In this document: positions 54,391 through 62,964 of the stretch, piece by piece | How the letters are laid out: each line of letters starts with the position of its first letter | Numbering within the stretch: position 1 is the first letter of the stretch | Assembly (NCBI RefSeq): GCF_000148645.1 | Contig: NC_014541.1 | Location: 1,945,139 to 2,009,138, forward strand | Length of the DNA stretch: 64,000 nt | Source: Ferrimonas balearica DSM 9799 | GTDB taxonomy: Bacteria; Pseudomonadota; Gammaproteobacteria; Enterobacterales; Shewanellaceae | Reading direction: 5' to 3' | Program-made: the position numbers and the translations under genes | Notes under the pieces: generated by a model | Database searches by the model: none | What the model saw: only the letters and a program-made list of their open reading frames with translations | What the model was told of the DNA's origin: nothing

Positions 54391-57300
54391 ATGATCGAGA
54401 TAACCCTGGACACGAAGGTGGTGACCGCCGAAGCTGGCGTGCGCCTGTTGGACTTTGCCAAGGCTCAGGGGATAGCTATCCCCTCGCTGTGCGGCCGCAA
54501 TACCGATGGCCCCAAAACCCCCTGTGACCTCTGCGTCGTTGAGGTTAACGGCGAGCTGGTGCGCAGCTGCGAAATCACGCTGAGCCAGCCGATTACCGTC
54601 ATCACCCATTCCGAGGCGATCACCGCCCGCCGCCAAGAAGCGCTGAAGCGTATCCTCTCCGACCACCACGCCGACTGCGAAGCCCCCTGCAAAACCGCCT
54701 GTCCGGCTGCCGTGGACGTACAAAGTTACCTCTACCACATCGCTCAGGGTGATGCGGTTAAGGCCACCGAAGTGGTCAAGCAAAGCCTGCCGATGCCGTT
54801 GTCCATTGGCCGTGTCTGTCCCGCCTTCTGTGAATCCGAATGTCGCCGTACTCTGGTGGACGAGCCGCTGGCCATTCGTCAGCTCAAGCGTCACGCTGCC
54901 GACATCGATCTGGCTGGCGAACCCCACTTGGCCCCCATTGCCGACCCCATCGGCAAGCGCGTGGCGATCATCGGTGCGGGCCCGGCGGGCCTGGCTGCCG
55001 GCTACTACCTGACCCACGCCGGGGTGGAAGTGGATGTGTTTGAGGCGATGCCGGAAGCGGGCGGTTGGCTGCGCTACGGCATCCCTGAATACCGTCTGCC
55101 CAAAGCGACCCTGGCCCGGGAAGTGGAACTGATGTGCCGCGCTGGCATGCGCATCCACACCAATACCGCGCTGGGCCGCGAGATCAAGCTGGACACGCTG
55201 AAGCAGGATTACGATGCGGTCTGTCTGGCCATCGGCGCCCAGAAAGCGGTGCGGATGGACTACCCCGGTTCCAATCTGGATGGGGTGATTCTTGGGGTGG
55301 ACTACCTTAAGGCGTTCTCCTCCGGCCTGCCGGTTTCCACCGGTAAGAAAGTCGCGGTGGTCGGCGGCGGTAACACCGCCATCGACTGCGCCCGCACCGC
55401 CCTGCGCCAGGGCGCGGAAGTCACCCTGATCTATCGCCGCACCAAGGCCGACATGCCTGCCGAGGATTACGAGATCCACGAGGCGGAAGTGGAAGGGGTG
55501 AACTTCCTGTTTATGTCGGTGCCGGTGGAAAACGTGGCGGACGACAATGGTCGGGTGTGCCGTGTCAAAGTGGAGCGCCTGGAGCTGGGCGAGCCGGATG
55601 CCTCCGGTCGTCGCAGCCCGCAGCCCACTGGTGAGTTCCAGTGGCATGAATTTGATACTGTGATTCCGGCGGTCAGCCAGAAGCCGGACACCAGCTTTAT
55701 TCCGGAAGGCGCGATCCCGCTGACCCGCTGGAACACCGCTGACGCGTGTCCGGACAACCTGCACACCGGCATCGATAACATCTTTGCCATCGGCGACTTC
55801 CGCCTGGGGCCGGCCACCGCGGTGGAAGCGATTGGCGAGGGGCGTCGCAGCGCCGAAGCGATGCTGCGCTTCTTTAAAGAGGGCCAGTTCCGCCTCGACC
55901 CGGTTCAGTTCAACGCCCGTAAAGCGGCCAGCCTCAAAGAGGTGGAAGCCCGCTACTACGACGAAATTCCGTTTAAAGCCCGCCTGAAAATGCCGGAGCT
56001 TCTGGGCGAGCGCCGCACCGGCTCGTTCGATGAAGTCGAGCTGGGTTTCGGTGTCGATGAGGCGATTGCCGAAGCGGCCCGCTGCCTGGCCTGTGGTTGT
56101 CAGAAGAGCCAGAGCTGTGACCTGCGCGACTACGCCACCGAGTACCACATCCGCGACGAAGACCTGCTGAAACCCGCGCCGCAAAAGTTTGCCGTGGACG
56201 AAAGCTCGCCCTTTATCCGTCTGGATCGCAACCGCTGCATCAGCTGCGGCCAGTGCGTACAGGCCTGCCGTGAGCAGGGCGTCCACAATGTGCTGCGCTT
56301 CCCTGACGGTGCCCCGATGTGCCGGGTTCAGGTGGCCGATGGCGAGCTGATGGCCACCTCCGACTGTGCCCAGTGCGGCATGTGCATTCAGGCCTGCCCG
56401 GTGGGCGCGATCACCGCGAAAACCCAGCATCAGCACGGCCAGAAGGACGAGTACAAGAAGGTCAACACCATCTGCACCTACTGCGGTGTCGGCTGTGGCC
56501 TGACCCTGCACGTCGATGAGGCGAAAAACCAGGTGGTGAAAGTCACCGGGGTAGAGGGCTCGCCGGTCAACGATGGCATGCTCTGCGTCAAGGGCCGCTT
56601 TGGCTTTGACTTTATCGCCTCGCCTGAGCGCCTGACCCAGCCGCTGATCCGCCGTAATGGTGAACTGCAACCGGCCAGTTGGTCCGATGCCATCGCGTAC
56701 GTCGCGGCCCGCCTGACCGAGCTGAAATCCGAGCACGGCAGCAACGCGCTGGCCGGTTTCTCCTCGGCTAAGGCCACCAACGAAGACAACTACCTGTTCC
56801 AGAAGTTTGTCCGTGTGGCGCTGGGCACCAACAACGTTGACCACTGCGCGCGTCTTTGCCACGCCACCACAGTCACCGGCTTGGAACCGGCGGTGGGCAG
56901 CGGCGCGATGACCAACGACATCCCCAGCATCGCTGAGTCCGACCTGATCCTGATCATCGGCTCCGACACCAGCAACGCGCACCCGATTATCGCCTCGCAC
57001 CTGAAGCGCGCGGTGAAGCAGGGCGCCCGTCTGGTCGTGATCGACCCGCGTAAGATCGACATGGCCTTCCACGCCGATCTCTACCTCAGCCAGCGCCCCG
57101 GCACCGACGTGATGCTGCTCAACGCGGTGATGCAGGAGATCCTGCGTCAGGGTTGGCAGGACGATGCCTATCTGGCCGCCCGCACCGAGGGGCTGGATGA
57201 GCTCAAAGCGGAAGTGATGCGTCCCGAGTACAGCCTTGACAACGCCGCCGCCGTTACCGGCATCGCGGCGGATCAGATCGTCGAGCTGGCGCGGCTGATC

Positions 57301-58491
57301 GGCACTGCTGACCGTACTGCGGTGTACTACGCCATGGGCATCACCCAGCACACCACCGGCACCGACAACGTTCGTTCGCTGGCCAACCTGCAGCTGCTGT
57401 GCGGCAACATCGGCGTGGCCGGTGGCGGCATCAACCCGCTGCGTGGCCAGAGCAATGTGCAGGGTGCCTGCGATATGGGGGCACTGCCCAACTATCTGCC
57501 GGGTTACCAGAAACTGCCGGATGACGGCCTGATTGATCGCTTCCAGGCGTACTGGGGCACCGTATTGCCCCGTGATCCGGGCCTGAAGCTGACCGAGATG
57601 ATCGACGCCATGGCGGAGGGCCAGATTAAGGGCCTGTACGTGATGGGGGAAAACCCGGTGCTGTCCGATCCGGATCAACATCACGTGCTGGAAGCGCTGA
57701 ACGCGCTGGAGTTCCTGGTGGTGCAGGACATCTTCCTGACCGAAACCGCGCAACTGGCGGACGTGGTGCTGCCGGCATTTGCCTTCGCCGAAAAAACCGG
57801 CCACTTCACCAACACCGAGCGCCGGGTTCAGCGCCTGAACGCCGCCGTGCGTGCACCGGGTGAAGCCCGCGCCGACTGGGCGATTCTGCAGGCGGTGGCC
57901 AACGCCATGGGCGTGGACTGGCACTACGCCGACGAGCGGGCGATCTGCGATGAGCTTTGTGAGGTCACCCCGAGCTACCGTGGCATCACCTGGGAGCGCA
58001 CCGAGACCGAGTCACTGCAGTGGCCCTGTCCCGATGTCCAGCACCCCGGCACGCCGGTTATGCACACCGAGCGCTTTATGCTGAGCGAGCGCGCCCAGCT
58101 GGCGCCGGTGTCGTTCCGGGTGGCGGCAGAGCTGCCCTGTGACGACTACCCGCTGGTACTGACCACCGGTCGACAGCTGGCCCAGTTCCACACCGGCACG
58201 ATGACCCGTAAAACCCCCGGTCTTGACCTGATGGCGGGCCCGGTGGCGATGATTGCGGTGGCGGACGCCGAGCGCCTTGGCCTCACCAATGGCCAGCGCA
58301 TCAAGGTGGCCACCCGTCGCGGTGAAGTAGAGGTACCGGCCTTCATCACCAAGCGGATGCAGCCCGGCGTGGTGTTTGTGCCGTTCCACTTTGTCGAAGC
58401 CGCCGCCAACGTGCTGACCAACCCGGCGCTGGACCCGGAAGCCAAGATCCCGGAATACAAGGTGTGCGCCGCGCGCGTTGTCGCCGCCTGA
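54391..58491 (+). CDS. formate dehydrogenase-like fusion protein (NAD(P)H module plus molybdopterin subunit)
   Basis: This 1366-residue cytosolic protein has, in order: a 2Fe-2S ferredoxin (C34, C45, C48, C60); a GltD-like cluster-binding segment (C96, C100, C104 and C143, C147, C151); a FAD/NAD(P)H oxidoreductase with GxGxxG AIIGAGPAGLAAG (195-200) and a second nucleotide site VAVVGGGNTAIDCARTALRQ; two 4Fe-4S motifs (from C616 and C659); and a molybdopterin domain starting CTYCGVGC (C695) with the Mo ligand Cys823 in the ARLCHATT segment and a C-terminal molydop-binding domain. It is the cysteine, not selenocysteine, form. No separate beta/gamma subunits adjoin. Likely cytosolic formate oxidation with NAD(P) reduction. 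Confidence 0.9.
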   Translation: MIEITLDTKVVTAEAGVRLLDFAKAQGIAIPSLCGRNTDGPKTPCDLCVVEVNGELVRSCEITLSQPITVITHSEAITARRQEALKRILSDHHADCEAPCKTACPAAVDVQSYLYHIAQGDAVKATEVVKQSLPMPLSIGRVCPAFCESECRRTLVDEPLAIRQLKRHAADIDLAGEPHLAPIADPIGKRVAIIGAGPAGLAAGYYLTHAGVEVDVFEAMPEAGGWLRYGIPEYRLPKATLAREVELMCRAGMRIHTNTALGREIKLDTLKQDYDAVCLAIGAQKAVRMDYPGSNLDGVILGVDYLKAFSSGLPVSTGKKVAVVGGGNTAIDCARTALRQGAEVTLIYRRTKADMPAEDYEIHEAEVEGVNFLFMSVPVENVADDNGRVCRVKVERLELGEPDASGRRSPQPTGEFQWHEFDTVIPAVSQKPDTSFIPEGAIPLTRWNTADACPDNLHTGIDNIFAIGDFRLGPATAVEAIGEGRRSAEAMLRFFKEGQFRLDPVQFNARKAASLKEVEARYYDEIPFKARLKMPELLGERRTGSFDEVELGFGVDEAIAEAARCLACGCQKSQSCDLRDYATEYHIRDEDLLKPAPQKFAVDESSPFIRLDRNRCISCGQCVQACREQGVHNVLRFPDGAPMCRVQVADGELMATSDCAQCGMCIQACPVGAITAKTQHQHGQKDEYKKVNTICTYCGVGCGLTLHVDEAKNQVVKVTGVEGSPVNDGMLCVKGRFGFDFIASPERLTQPLIRRNGELQPASWSDAIAYVAARLTELKSEHGSNALAGFSSAKATNEDNYLFQKFVRVALGTNNVDHCARLCHATTVTGLEPAVGSGAMTNDIPSIAESDLILIIGSDTSNAHPIIASHLKRAVKQGARLVVIDPRKIDMAFHADLYLSQRPGTDVMLLNAVMQEILRQGWQDDAYLAARTEGLDELKAEVMRPEYSLDNAAAVTGIAADQIVELARLIGTADRTAVYYAMGITQHTTGTDNVRSLANLQLLCGNIGVAGGGINPLRGQSNVQGACDMGALPNYLPGYQKLPDDGLIDRFQAYWGTVLPRDPGLKLTEMIDAMAEGQIKGLYVMGENPVLSDPDQHHVLEALNALEFLVVQDIFLTETAQLADVVLPAFAFAEKTGHFTNTERRVQRLNAAVRAPGEARADWAILQAVANAMGVDWHYADERAICDELCEVTPSYRGITWERTETESLQWPCPDVQHPGTPVMHTERFMLSERAQLAPVSFRVAAELPCDDYPLVLTTGRQLAQFHTGTMTRKTPGLDLMAGPVAMIAVADAERLGLTNGQRIKVATRRGEVEVPAFITKRMQPGVVFVPFHFVEAAANVLTNPALDPEAKIPEYKVCAARVVAA

Positions 58492-58509
58492 TTCTGGTTG
58501 GTTAATTAA

Positions 58510-58537
58510 GAAAGCCCGCAGTGATGCGGGCTTTTTT
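58510..58537 (+). terminator. terminator of the formate dehydrogenase gene
   Basis: Stem AAAGCCCGCA / TGCGGGCTTT with loop GTGA and a T run, about 20 bases after the stop codon. Confidence 0.93.
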
Positions 58538-58612
58538 GTTTGTTGCAGACAAGGGAAAGCAAAACCGATATAACACCTGCCAGAACATTTGAAACCCCGT
58601 ACAGGAAGTACC

Positions 58613-58702
58613 ATGAAGTTGTTGAAGATTCTGGCGGTTGCAGCGGTAATGAGCAGCCCGGTTCAGGCCAGAAATCTAGGAAGACACCCACTTTTAATCT
58701 GA
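58613..58702 (+). pseudogene. truncated exported gene at a mobile-element boundary
   Basis: Twenty-nine codons start MKLLKILAVAAVMSSPVQA, a complete signal peptide with a ribosome site (AGGAAG) before it. The frame then enters the terminal motif GACACCCAC and stops at TGA 58702. The likely reading is that insertion of the adjacent RAYT element cut the gene right after its signal peptide. The remainder is not visible nearby. Confidence 0.7.
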
Positions 58703-58723
58703 TTTAACTCGAAGTTACGCCAT
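58683..58723. repeat. left copy of the GACACCCAC / TTACGCCAT end motif
   Basis: GACACCCAC (58683-58691) and TTACGCCAT (58715-58723) lie 61 bases before the transposase start. The reverse complement of both motifs, in the same relative order, recurs at 62279-62306, giving inverted ends around the mobile cluster. Confidence 0.65.
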
Positions 58724-58783
58724 TTCAGGTTAGAGCGCGGGTAGGTTGTTGGTTAGTGACTAACAGTGAGCCTGGAGTGTCCT

Positions 58784-59770
58784 ATGCCCCAACCCCGTCG
58801 AAACCAAATCAGTTTGCAGGACACCTGCTATTACCACTGCATCAGTCGCTGTGTGCGCCAAGGCTTTTTGTGTGGCGAGGACCCTCACACCGGAAAAAGT
58901 TATGAACACCGTCGGGGATGGGTAGAAAAGCGACTGCTCAGGCTGACGGATATCTTCGCCATCAGCGTGTGTGCCTTTGCGGTGATGAGTAATCATACCC
59001 ATGTGGTGCTTTGCGTTGAACACCAAAAGGCTGAGGGTTGGGATACCCGCACCGTATTGGAACGCTGGCACACACTCTATAACGGTACGCCTCTAACTCA
59101 ACGATATTGTCAGCCTGAAGAGTACGACCTTATGCCAAAGGCGGAGCGTCTGAGGGTTGAACTGCTAGCAGAGACCTATCGAAAACGCCTGATGGACATC
59201 AGTTGGTTTATGCGGGCACTGAACGAACCCATCGCCCGGATGGCGAATCGTGAAGACGGCTGCACAGGTCGTTTCTGGGAGGGGCGGTTTAAGTCCCAGG
59301 CTCTGCTGGATGAACAAGCGCTGCTGTCCTGCATGGCGTATGTCGATCTTAACCCGATTCGGGCCAATATCGCCCGTACACCGGAAACCTCAGAGCACAC
59401 CAGCATTCAACTACGCATCAGAGCAGCCCTTAACGGCCAGCAGCCACAACCACTAAAGCGGTTTCGTACAGACGAAGACGAAGACAACGGCGACACGCTG
59501 CCTTGTCACCTGAATGACTACCTGGAGGTGGTGGAGTTTACCGGACGTGCTCAACGGCTGAATAAACCCGGGCACATAGCCGAAACCACACCCGACTTAA
59601 CCACCCGTCTGGGCATTTCTCTTAGCAACTGGCTCACCCTGACTCAGGGCTTTGAGTACCAATTCGGCTGTCGCGCCGGCACATTAACCAGTTTGCGGCG
59701 TTGCCAAAATCATCATGAGGCGGCTCGAATACGTGGTTCAGGTAACGCCAGCCGCTTGTTTGCCGCGTAG
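58784..59770 (+). CDS. REP-associated (RAYT-like) Y1 transposase
   Basis: This 328-residue single-strand DNA nuclease of the IS200/RAYT (HUH) superfamily has the metal-binding HUH motif in AVMSNHTHVVLCVE (His71 and His73), a preceding YYHCISRCVRQGFLCGED segment and the family-typical RFWEGRFKSQALLDEQALLS, and CMAYVDLNPIRANIA. A catalytic Tyr candidate lies in LAETYRKRLMD. The protein is longer than IS200 TnpA (about 150) because of a C-terminal extension (LTQGFEYQFGCRAGTLTSL). GGAG precedes ATG 58784. A small palindrome (GTTAGTGACTAAC, 58752-58764) lies just upstream. Confidence 0.9.
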   Translation: MPQPRRNQISLQDTCYYHCISRCVRQGFLCGEDPHTGKSYEHRRGWVEKRLLRLTDIFAISVCAFAVMSNHTHVVLCVEHQKAEGWDTRTVLERWHTLYNGTPLTQRYCQPEEYDLMPKAERLRVELLAETYRKRLMDISWFMRALNEPIARMANREDGCTGRFWEGRFKSQALLDEQALLSCMAYVDLNPIRANIARTPETSEHTSIQLRIRAALNGQQPQPLKRFRTDEDEDNGDTLPCHLNDYLEVVEFTGRAQRLNKPGHIAETTPDLTTRLGISLSNWLTLTQGFEYQFGCRAGTLTSLRRCQNHHEAARIRGSGNASRLFAA

Positions 59771-59968
59771 AGACATCGATTAACTCCAACCTTGACCGTA
59801 ATGCACGTCAGTGTAGGCGTGGCTATGTCTATCAAGCGGCAGATGTGTCAGGTTGTGGAACGAATGGGGTCAACAGTCCGGCTGAGTGTCACTAATCGGG
59901 CGGAGATTTCGATGGAAAGGGTAAGGAAAGGTTTGTGCTAGCGATGCTGATGCAAAAGTGGGTGATGA

Positions 59969-60050
59969 GATGGACGCCCCACCCAAACGGCGTCAGTGCG
60001 CCAGAATTAAGTTTTACCCCTTAATTCAACAGGCAAAAGGAGCGTCCATC
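59969..60050 (+). ncRNA. strongly foldable leader of the IS1111-type transposase
   Basis: The 82 bases before the transposase start contain a perfect 9-bp outer inverted repeat (GATGGACGC 59969-59977 / GCGTCCATC 60042-60050). Inside it lie GGCG/CGCC (59989-59992 / 59999-60002) and GAATTAAG / CTTAATTC (60004-60011 / 60020-60027). The outer arm runs right up to the ATG and next to AAAGGAG. It could gate translation or be part of a guide-like element RNA. Confidence 0.5.
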
Positions 60051-61085
60051 ATGACTATTAAAGTTGCTGGGATTGATTTAGCCAAGGCGGTCTTTCAGCT
60101 TTGCCTTATGTCTGACGACAACGCAGTGATCTCCAACAAGAAAGTTCCTCGAGCAAAACTGCTGGATGCGATGAGGCAACTGCCTCCTGGCACTCTCGTC
60201 GCTATGGAAGCTTGCGCTTCAGCACATCACTGGGCTCGCACATTCTCAAAAATGGGCCTAGCCCCTCGAATTATTCCAACGCAACATGTCAAAGCCCTGT
60301 GCCGCACCCAAAAGAATGACGCTACCGACGCCGTTGCCATCTGTGAAGCGGTGTTTCGGCCCAATATTCACTTCGTTCCGGTAAAGACTCTGGCACAACA
60401 AGACTTAAAAGCCACGCTGTGCGTTCGTGACCGGCTTGTCGAGCAGCGCACTGCGCTGGTTAACCTGATGCGCGGCATTGCGGCAGAGTACGGCGTTGTT
60501 TTTCCACGCACCATTGAGAAATTCCGACAAAGGTTGCCAGAAGCTCTTGAAGACGCCGAAAACGAATTGACCGTCGTGGCCCGTCGTCTACTGCGTGATA
60601 TGGCCGATGACTTACGTTTGTTGTCACTCGATCTGGATGGTATTAACAACGAGCTGAATCAACTGGTCAAGCAACAAGCACGCTGGCGCGCGTTGTCATC
60701 GGTGCCAGGACTAGGCCCGGTTACCATTTCTGCGCTGTTGGCCGAAGTCGGTGATGGGACTCAATTCAGCAATGGTCGGCAAATGTCAGCTTGGGTGGGG
60801 CTGGTTCCCAGGCAGCACAGTTCCGGTGGGACACTACAACTTGGGGGGATCAGCAAGAATGGCAACCGACGTCTACGCACCTTACTAATCCATGGAGCAA
60901 GAAGTGTTCTGCGCTGTGGCGTGGGAAAAGACGATGCGCTTGGCCGATGGCTCAAACAGTTAGTCATGCGCAGGGGCAAGCACAAAGCCATCGTTGCACT
61001 GGCCAACAAGTTGTGTTGGATCGCTTGGTGCCTAACGGCAAGAGATGGCCACTTCGAGTTGTCTAAAGCATTTCATGCTAGCTAG
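60051..61085 (+). CDS. IS110 family transposase, IS1111 type
   Basis: This 344-residue DEDD transposase has an N-terminal RuvC-like domain (VAGIDLAKAVFQL with Asp9, AMEACASAHHWART, KNDATDAVAICEAVFRP) and a C-terminal Transposase_20 domain (SSVPGLGPVTISALLAEVGD, FSNGRQMSAWVGLVPRQHSS, GGISKNGNRRLRTLLIHGAR) with the Ser of RQHSSGG. It resembles IS1111. It cuts and joins DNA without target duplications, guided by an RNA encoded in the element ends (family knowledge). Length is full, so it may be active. AAAGGAG precedes ATG 60051. Confidence 0.93.
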   Translation: MTIKVAGIDLAKAVFQLCLMSDDNAVISNKKVPRAKLLDAMRQLPPGTLVAMEACASAHHWARTFSKMGLAPRIIPTQHVKALCRTQKNDATDAVAICEAVFRPNIHFVPVKTLAQQDLKATLCVRDRLVEQRTALVNLMRGIAAEYGVVFPRTIEKFRQRLPEALEDAENELTVVARRLLRDMADDLRLLSLDLDGINNELNQLVKQQARWRALSSVPGLGPVTISALLAEVGDGTQFSNGRQMSAWVGLVPRQHSSGGTLQLGGISKNGNRRLRTLLIHGARSVLRCGVGKDDALGRWLKQLVMRRGKHKAIVALANKLCWIAWCLTARDGHFELSKAFHAS

Positions 61086-61628
61086 CGATTAGCTCAGAAC
61101 ACCAGGAAGAGAGTACACTCGAAAGCAATGCAAGGTATTGATGGTTAAACGGTTACACCGGCTTCGCGAGAGCCTGATCTGGACAAGAGTCGATAAAGCT
61201 CGTGTGGGTGTAAAGGCGGCGAAGTACGGAACACATCAAGGCGCGGAGCAAGCAATGCCTCCATTATGACGCCGGATATATGTCAGCATGCCGTCCTCCA
61301 TCAACACGACTTGTGCTTTTGAGGGCGTCCATATATGTCCAATTAGACCGGTTTCCAATTACCGGTTTTCCTGCGGATGCAAAGATGGTCATCCCTTTGG
61401 TCTTGGGAGCTGACTCATTGGCTGGCTGTTTTGGCGCCAAAGCCGGGTGCTCTAGGGTCATGGCACCTATTTCTCTGCGATTGCACAGACAGTCTCGTTC
61501 AATACACAAGATATTGATTTAAAAGGTTATAGTTGCTAGCTTGAGCTGATCCTATTTGGTCTTTTTTTACTTGCCACTAGTGTCAGATGCGACGAATGCG
61601 CTGACCTACCGATTAGAGAAATATAACA
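61086..61628. other. non-coding region right of the IS1111-type transposase
   Basis: About 540 bases without a credible gene; short frames on both strands near 61264-61522 have no ribosome site. The first 130 bases contain TTACACC (61153-61159) / GGTGTAA (61207-61213) and GGCT/AGCC pairs, a possible folded RNA of the element right end, where IS1111-type guide RNAs usually lie. Beyond about 61270 the DNA is AT-rich and unassigned. Confidence 0.5.
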
Positions 61629-62093
61629 ATGAATATGAATTCGGTTTTTATATCTCTATTTTCTTTCGTTGTTGGGATGTTGGTTTGTTTTTCAATCCTA
61701 TATGAACAAAATGGTTCTGTTGCAATGGGCCATGAATCTAAAGAGATCAAATATTCTCACGTGAGTAGATTAGTTCTTTACAAAAAACCATGTGATTTTG
61801 ATATAGAAAGTGTTGATGGAGAAAATATTCACTTCTACGACATTGTAGAGCCTTTGCGTGGTGGTAGTGAATATATTGGGGCACTGGGCTATGATGGATT
61901 GGCTGACAATAGATACAAGTACTTTATGGAGCAGGTAACAGACAACGGGATTTATAAATGTGGACAAAGAAATGTAAGGGCTTTTGACGTAAGTGAGAAC
62001 TTTTTAAAGGGGCTAAGAACCATTCTTTCTGAAAAGGACAATGTCTCCCTATATTACAGGGAAGGATACATTGGAGTAGAGTGGGTAGAATAA
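61629..62093 (+). CDS. AT-rich orphan membrane-anchored protein
   Basis: This 154-residue protein has one N-terminal helix (VFISLFSFVVGMLVCFSILY) and a soluble remainder with KPCDFDIESVDGENIHFYDI and QVTDNGIYKCGQRNVRAFDV (two Cys likely disulfide-bonded). No family recognised. Base composition is clearly AT-richer than the chromosome backbone, which indicates transfer. Ribosome site is weak. It lies inside the RAYT-bounded segment. Confidence 0.6.
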   Translation: MNMNSVFISLFSFVVGMLVCFSILYEQNGSVAMGHESKEIKYSHVSRLVLYKKPCDFDIESVDGENIHFYDIVEPLRGGSEYIGALGYDGLADNRYKYFMEQVTDNGIYKCGQRNVRAFDVSENFLKGLRTILSEKDNVSLYYREGYIGVEWVE

Positions 62094-62287
62094 TTAAACC
62101 AATATTACAAAAGTTGCACAAGGGTTTGATTATATTATGGTACGTAGTGAAAGTTAATTGGGCGCACTCTTTGACGACCTTAATTACCCGTAGCTTGTCA
62201 CGACCCTGTCTAGTTGTTTTTAGCTCGGCGACGGCGGATCGCCGGATGCTGAGTCGTATTGAAGCTTCCCTGCATGTCATGGCGTAA
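62081..62287 (+). pseudogene. remnant reading frame at the right end motif
   Basis: A 68-codon frame with GC-rich C-terminal sequence (SATADRRMLSRIEASLHVMA) whose stop is the TAA inside the end motif ATGGCGTAA. The first half is AT-rich and unlike the end, so it looks like the 3' tail of an element gene joined to foreign DNA. Weak call. Confidence 0.3.
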
Positions 62288-62306
62288 GGACGAAAATGTG
62301 GGTGTC
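62279..62306. repeat. right copy of the end motif (inverted)
   Basis: ATGGCGTAA (62279-62287) and GTGGGTGTC (62298-62306) are the reverse complements of the motifs at 58683-58723; spacer is 10 bases here and 23 on the left. Confidence 0.65.
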
Positions 62307-62352
62307 CGGTTATCAGTACATCCGGTTATCAGTACATCCGGTTATCAGTACA
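62305..62352. repeat. three perfect 16-bp tandem repeats
   Basis: TCCGGTTATCAGTACA occurs three times head to tail with no change, beginning at the right end motif and ending 42 bases before the next gene. It could be an iteron-like or target-associated repeat or a slippage product. Confidence 0.8.
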
Positions 62353-62394
62353 GTCGCAATAATTATGCTTTTATAAGTTAGCGTGGAGATGAAA

Positions 62395-62892
62395 ATGGAT
62401 CGCTTTAAGTTGATGAAGGAGTTAGGTGCAAGCCCAGAATCCTTCGGGTTCAAGGAAGATGTGCCTAAGGAAGATATTGATAGATTCTGCCTGATCAAGG
62501 AGTTATGGAGCTCGATTGTAAGTAAGGATGACACTTCTTGGATTGATATATATATCAAAGGATCGCAAGTTTCTGGAGCAGCTAATTACATAAAAAGGTT
62601 TGGCAGGCATCTATCCCATATGCGCTCTGTTGGAATGTCCGACTCTGACATAGCAGAGGTTATCAACATATCACAGTATATGGCACTATCTGAGGTTATT
62701 GGTGTGATTGATATGGGAGTCGCTTCAAAAGCAAAATCAAAAGTTGGAAAAAGTAATGAAATATCTGATTTTGGATTGTTTTTCTGCGATGAAAAAGGCA
62801 ATCCCTCTTGCTGGGTTGGTTACTTGCACGAATTCATGGAAGAGTCTGCACCAGATGGACAAAAGGAAGGTTATGTAGATCAGCTAACATAA
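62395..62892 (+). CDS. AT-rich orphan cytosolic protein
   Basis: This 165-residue protein (MDRFKLMKELGASPESFGFK) has a central region with YIKRFGRHLSHMRSVGMSDS and ISQYMALSEVIGVIDMGVAS, largely helical, with no signal. GGAG six bases before ATG 62395 decides the start. Not recognised. Size, composition and neighbourhood resemble immunity or defence-associated genes on accessory islands, but no toxin gene is visible. Confidence 0.65.
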   Translation: MDRFKLMKELGASPESFGFKEDVPKEDIDRFCLIKELWSSIVSKDDTSWIDIYIKGSQVSGAANYIKRFGRHLSHMRSVGMSDSDIAEVINISQYMALSEVIGVIDMGVASKAKSKVGKSNEISDFGLFFCDEKGNPSCWVGYLHEFMEESAPDGQKEGYVDQLT

Positions 62893-62964
62893 TTGGAGTT
62901 TTGCTGAATACTCAATTTGATTATTCTGGGTATAATCTATAGAAAGGATTGATAAAAGGTAGCT

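Larger units (their letters stand above)
58683..62306. mobile_element. putative RAYT-bounded composite island
   Basis: A 3.6-kb stretch between inverted copies of the end motif contains the HUH transposase, the IS1111-type element and an orphan AT-rich gene. The outer flanks are a truncated gene on the left and tandem repeats on the right. That it moves or moved as one unit is inference. Confidence 0.45.

Noticed and set aside
56855..56862. Selenocysteine formate dehydrogenase
   Set aside because: The Mo-ligand codon at residue 823 is TGC (Cys), not TGA, and no SECIS-like hairpin is required.
54313..57924. 1203-codon minus-strand frame opposite the formate dehydrogenase gene
   Set aside because: It is a mirror of a real high-GC gene: no ribosome site, no recognisable domain, and full overlap with the clear domain set of the plus-strand protein.
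61264..61522. Small genes of about 80 codons on both strands right of the IS element
   Set aside because: The two frames overlap each other, have no ribosome sites and no recognisable sequence.
62305..62352. CRISPR-like array
   Set aside because: Three 16-bp units are directly adjacent with no spacers; it is a simple tandem repeat, and no cas gene is present.
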